From assembly GCA_029891385.1 (NCBI GenBank), contig CM057229.1:1674001-1738000 (forward strand): DNA of 64,000 nucleotides, given 5' to 3'. The translations under genes and the position numbers were made by a program. Shown here in pieces: positions 61,708-64,000 of this stretch (positions within the stretch are counted from its first letter, which is position 1; every line of letters starts with the position of its first letter). Below the pieces are notes generated by a model. The model was not told the DNA's origin. It searched no databases and saw only the letters and a list, made by a program, of their open reading frames with translations. The stretch is from Erythroxylum novogranatense. Taxonomy: Eukaryota; Streptophyta; Magnoliopsida; Malpighiales; Erythroxylaceae.

Positions 61708-62317
61708 TGTTGGACCCCACCCCCCACACCTGGGCTAACATTTCCCACCCAGCGTGTGTTTGCGGGTTATACCACGGCTGGTGTTTGCGGGTTATACCGC
61801 GGCATCCAACCTTAATCAGTACTGTCCTCTTTGGTCAAGGGTGAGTCACGGCTCGAACCCAAGACCTTAAGGTTTTGTTCCACTTTAAGTGGACGCCTCT
61901 CACCATTGAGCGCCTTTTAATGTTGGACCCCACCCCCCACACTTGGGCTAACATTTCCCACCCAACGTGTGTTTGCAAGTTATACCACGGCGGGTGTTTG
62001 CGGGTTATACCGCGGCATCCAACCTTAATCAGTATTGTCCTCTTTAGTCAAGAGTGAGCCACGGCTCGAACCCAAGACCTCAAGGTTTTGTTTCACTTTA
62101 AGTGGACGCAATGGCTCAATGGTGAGAGGCGTCCACTTAAAGTGGAACAAAACCTTGAGGTCTTGGGTTCGAACCGTGGCTCACCCTTGACCAAAGAGGA
62201 TAGTACTGATTAAGGTTGGATGCCGCGGTATAACCCACAAACACCCGCTGTGGTATAACCCGCAAACACACGCTGGGTGGGAAATGTTAGCCCAGGTGTG
62301 GGGGATGGGGTCCAACA
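61708..62317. mobile_element. Three-unit tRNA-derived repeat cluster B
   Basis: Three related units: minus (61708-about 61912), minus (about 61915-62109) and plus (62110-62317). Outer ends are inverted: TGTTGGACCCC and GGGGTCCAACA. The plus unit has box A TGGCTCAATGG and a perfect box B GGTTCGAACC, about 45 bp apart, as in tRNA-derived SINEs, then a body with CCAAAGAGGATAGTACTGAT and two copies of a 'ggtataacccgcaaacac' motif. Unit 2 lacks its 5' head, and units 2 and 3 meet head to head around 'aagtggacgc', so a long hairpin can form. Unit layout matches cluster A, but the sequence family is different. Confidence 0.7.
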
Positions 62318-63880
62318 TTAAATTTTCCTTTTCGCTTATGTGTTATGTGGGTTTGGTTAGGTCCCTTGTGAGTCAGTGCACAGTCTCTATTTGTTAAAGC
62401 ATTCTCCCGGCTGCCCGCTAGTGGCATTGGAGTTCCGATTTCGGACTCCCTTCACGGCTACACTGGACCGCTATGCGGAAAAGTGTGGTACGTTCTGTTC
62501 ACGGCCGCATAGGACCGCTATGCGAGAATGTGCAGTACGTTCTGTTTGGACCAAACCAGACCATTTGATGTGTTTTGTGTGTTTTGTTCTGTTTATAAGT
62601 GTGATGCATTGCATCATTTTTAAAAACAAAATGTGAAAAATTTTGAGAAATAAATTATGGTGGTTTTTCAACTGAAAAGCGATTGCAATTGTTTTGGCAA
62701 TATTTTGAAAAGTGTGAAAAATACAAGATTTGCCAAATTTCTAATGTGAAATTTCGAAAATAAATGATAAAGTTTTTCCAAATATGTTTTCGCTTATTTT
62801 TCAATTTATAAACATATTATCCACGAGCTATTTTAGCTCACCCCCCTTTCATCCCCATCTCCAGGTATTCGAGCAGGAGATTGGATGAAAGACTGTCAGG
62901 ACACGTGTTCGATTTGTGTATATTTCTGTATCTTGAGCAATTTGTAAGTTTGTAAATGGCTTGAAAAGTCATTAAGGATTTGTAAGAAATCAAATGATGA
63001 TGTGTTTGGAATCACGAAATTTGTATATGAAATTGTGTATGACATTGTGTATGATAATGGTATTGATTTAGGAATTTGTGTATGGATTTAAGATTGAAAT
63101 GGGTATTGGAATTGGACATGATTAATGATTTGAAGTGGTTTAGATATAGGAGTGTGTTTATCTGCTGAGATCCCGGACGGAGGGTCCGGTCGAATTGGAT
63201 GATTGTGTGATTGCTTGAGAATTTAGAAGTGTGTTTTGAACCTTTGCGGGTTTTGGGATAGGTCTAAGGCAGTCGTTATGCTGCCGAATTTTTTTATAAA
63301 AATTAGTATAAATATGAATTTTGGGATTAATATGAATGTATAAGAATATTACCAAATGGAAAAAGTAAAAGATGTATGGTTTCGGATGCGATTTGTGATT
63401 TGTATGAAAGATGATCAAAGTGTGTAAGAAATTTGGCATGAGGTTATATTTCCAAAAGTGGAAATTGTTTGTTTGATTTGAATGAGATTGGCTAAAGATG
63501 TAAGAAATGAGAAAAAGAAAGAAAAAAAATTATACCGAATTTCGGATTGGATAGTCTAGGTTTCCAACGCGATCGTTTTTCTTCGATAATTGTTCTCGGA
63601 TGTCGGATATGTTCTGCTTGATTCCTCTCCGTTTCGATTATTCGATTTGCTTCCGCTTTCACTTGATTCTATTTCGGTATTTTGTGATTCGATTTCGCGT
63701 CGTTTTTCGTTTCGTGTTATCCGATTTGTTTTCGTGTTCATCTTTGATTTCGTTTTGCCTTTCGTTCCGTTGCTTTGTATTTTCGCCTCCGCTTCAAATT
63801 GTGCTTCACTTTTCGTTTTGTCATTCGTGTCCGGCTTCTGTTTTCCGGTTGGGATCCGGTCTCTTGATCGGGTTCCAACA
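62318..63880 (+). mobile_element. LTR-like insertion in the LINE
   Basis: This noncoding stretch ends CGGGTTCCAACA, which is followed by TTTTG, the same 5 bp that precede 61708. The whole 61708-63880 block therefore behaves as one insert with TG...CA ends (TGTTGGACCC and GGGTTCCAACA). Inside, 'gagctattttagctcacccc' (about 62824), followed by 'ccaggtattcgag', and GTTATGCTGCCGAATTTTTT (about 63275) resemble features of long gypsy LTRs. The frame at 63590-63937 is not supported as a gene. Confidence 0.5.
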
Positions 63881-64000
63881 TTTTGTGTTAGCGACCATCC
63901 CGAGCTACACTATGCAGACCATTCGACTACCCAGTAGCCTCTGTGATGACTTGGAATCTATTATGAGAACTTTTTTGTGGGGTTCGTCTTGGGACAAGAC
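63881..64000 (+). pseudogene. LINE ORF2 continuation after the insertion
   Basis: Joined to the sequence ending at 61707, the frame continues THFVLATIPSYTMQTIRLPS and SLCDDLESIMRTFLWGSS, the usual region downstream of the RT domain in plant L1 elements (the '..QT..LP...C..I....R.FLWG' pattern). It runs off the window end. Confidence 0.85.

Noticed and set aside
63590..63937. 115-codon plus frame near the window end
   Set aside because: It crosses the junction between the LTR-like insert and the LINE, so it cannot be one gene.

Overview
This is a nuclear DNA window from a eudicot plant, probably a rosid. The intergenic DNA is AT-rich, the genes have GT-AG introns, and the transposon families are typical of plants (Ty1/copia, Tat-type Ty3/gypsy, L1 LINE, hAT, PIF/Harbinger). 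I cannot name the species from the sequence alone.

Five host genes are supported. From left to right they are: a WAT1 (WALLS ARE THIN 1) vacuolar transporter gene at 7332-9113 (+, six exons, one apparent GC-AG intron); a DREB2D-type AP2/ERF transcription factor at 33506-34213 (-); a GID8-like LisH-CTLH-CRA gene at about 36840-38684 (-, six clear exons, 3' end unresolved); a papain-type cysteine protease with a C-terminal granulin domain, XBCP3-like, at 50443-52412 (+, five exons); and a plastid-targeted LON-substrate-binding-domain protein at 53558-54388 (-, one exon). WAT1, DREB2D and the LON-domain gene also lie close together on Arabidopsis chromosome 1, from memory AT1G75500, AT1G75490 and AT1G75460. 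The window therefore looks like a conserved gene block stretched by transposons.

The transposon layers are as follows. 1-7200: gene-free DNA with a small TRIM-like element at 3793-4256. 9.1-18.6 kb: AT-rich spacer, two TA microsatellites, an uncharacterised terminal-inverted-repeat element, and a 1.4-kb hAT derivative with a perfect 8-bp target duplication. 18.7-23.3 kb: a decayed copia element that carries a 492-bp inserted cluster of three tRNA-derived repeats. 23.5-31.4 kb: a Harbinger-like element broken by a 7.7-kb Tat-type gypsy element (minus strand, TSD GATAT). The Tat element has lost gag and protease, and carries an antisense gene with its own TATA box followed by a 78-bp minisatellite. 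31.9-32.1 kb: a 191-bp hAT MITE. 39.0-43.8 kb: two Harbinger-like elements lying almost back to back. 45.4-49.3 kb: a hAT element with a broken BED-type transposase. 55.9-64 kb: a nest of long LTR-like sequences and an L1 LINE, itself split by a 2.17-kb insertion with a 5-bp target duplication.

The most unusual structure is a pair of tRNA-derived repeat clusters, one inside the copia element (19928-20419) and one inside the LINE (61708-62317). They belong to different sequence families but share the same minus-minus-plus three-unit layout and have inverted outer ends of the TG...CA form. The host genes have no evident shared pathway; their proximity reflects ancestral gene order rather than an operon-like arrangement.
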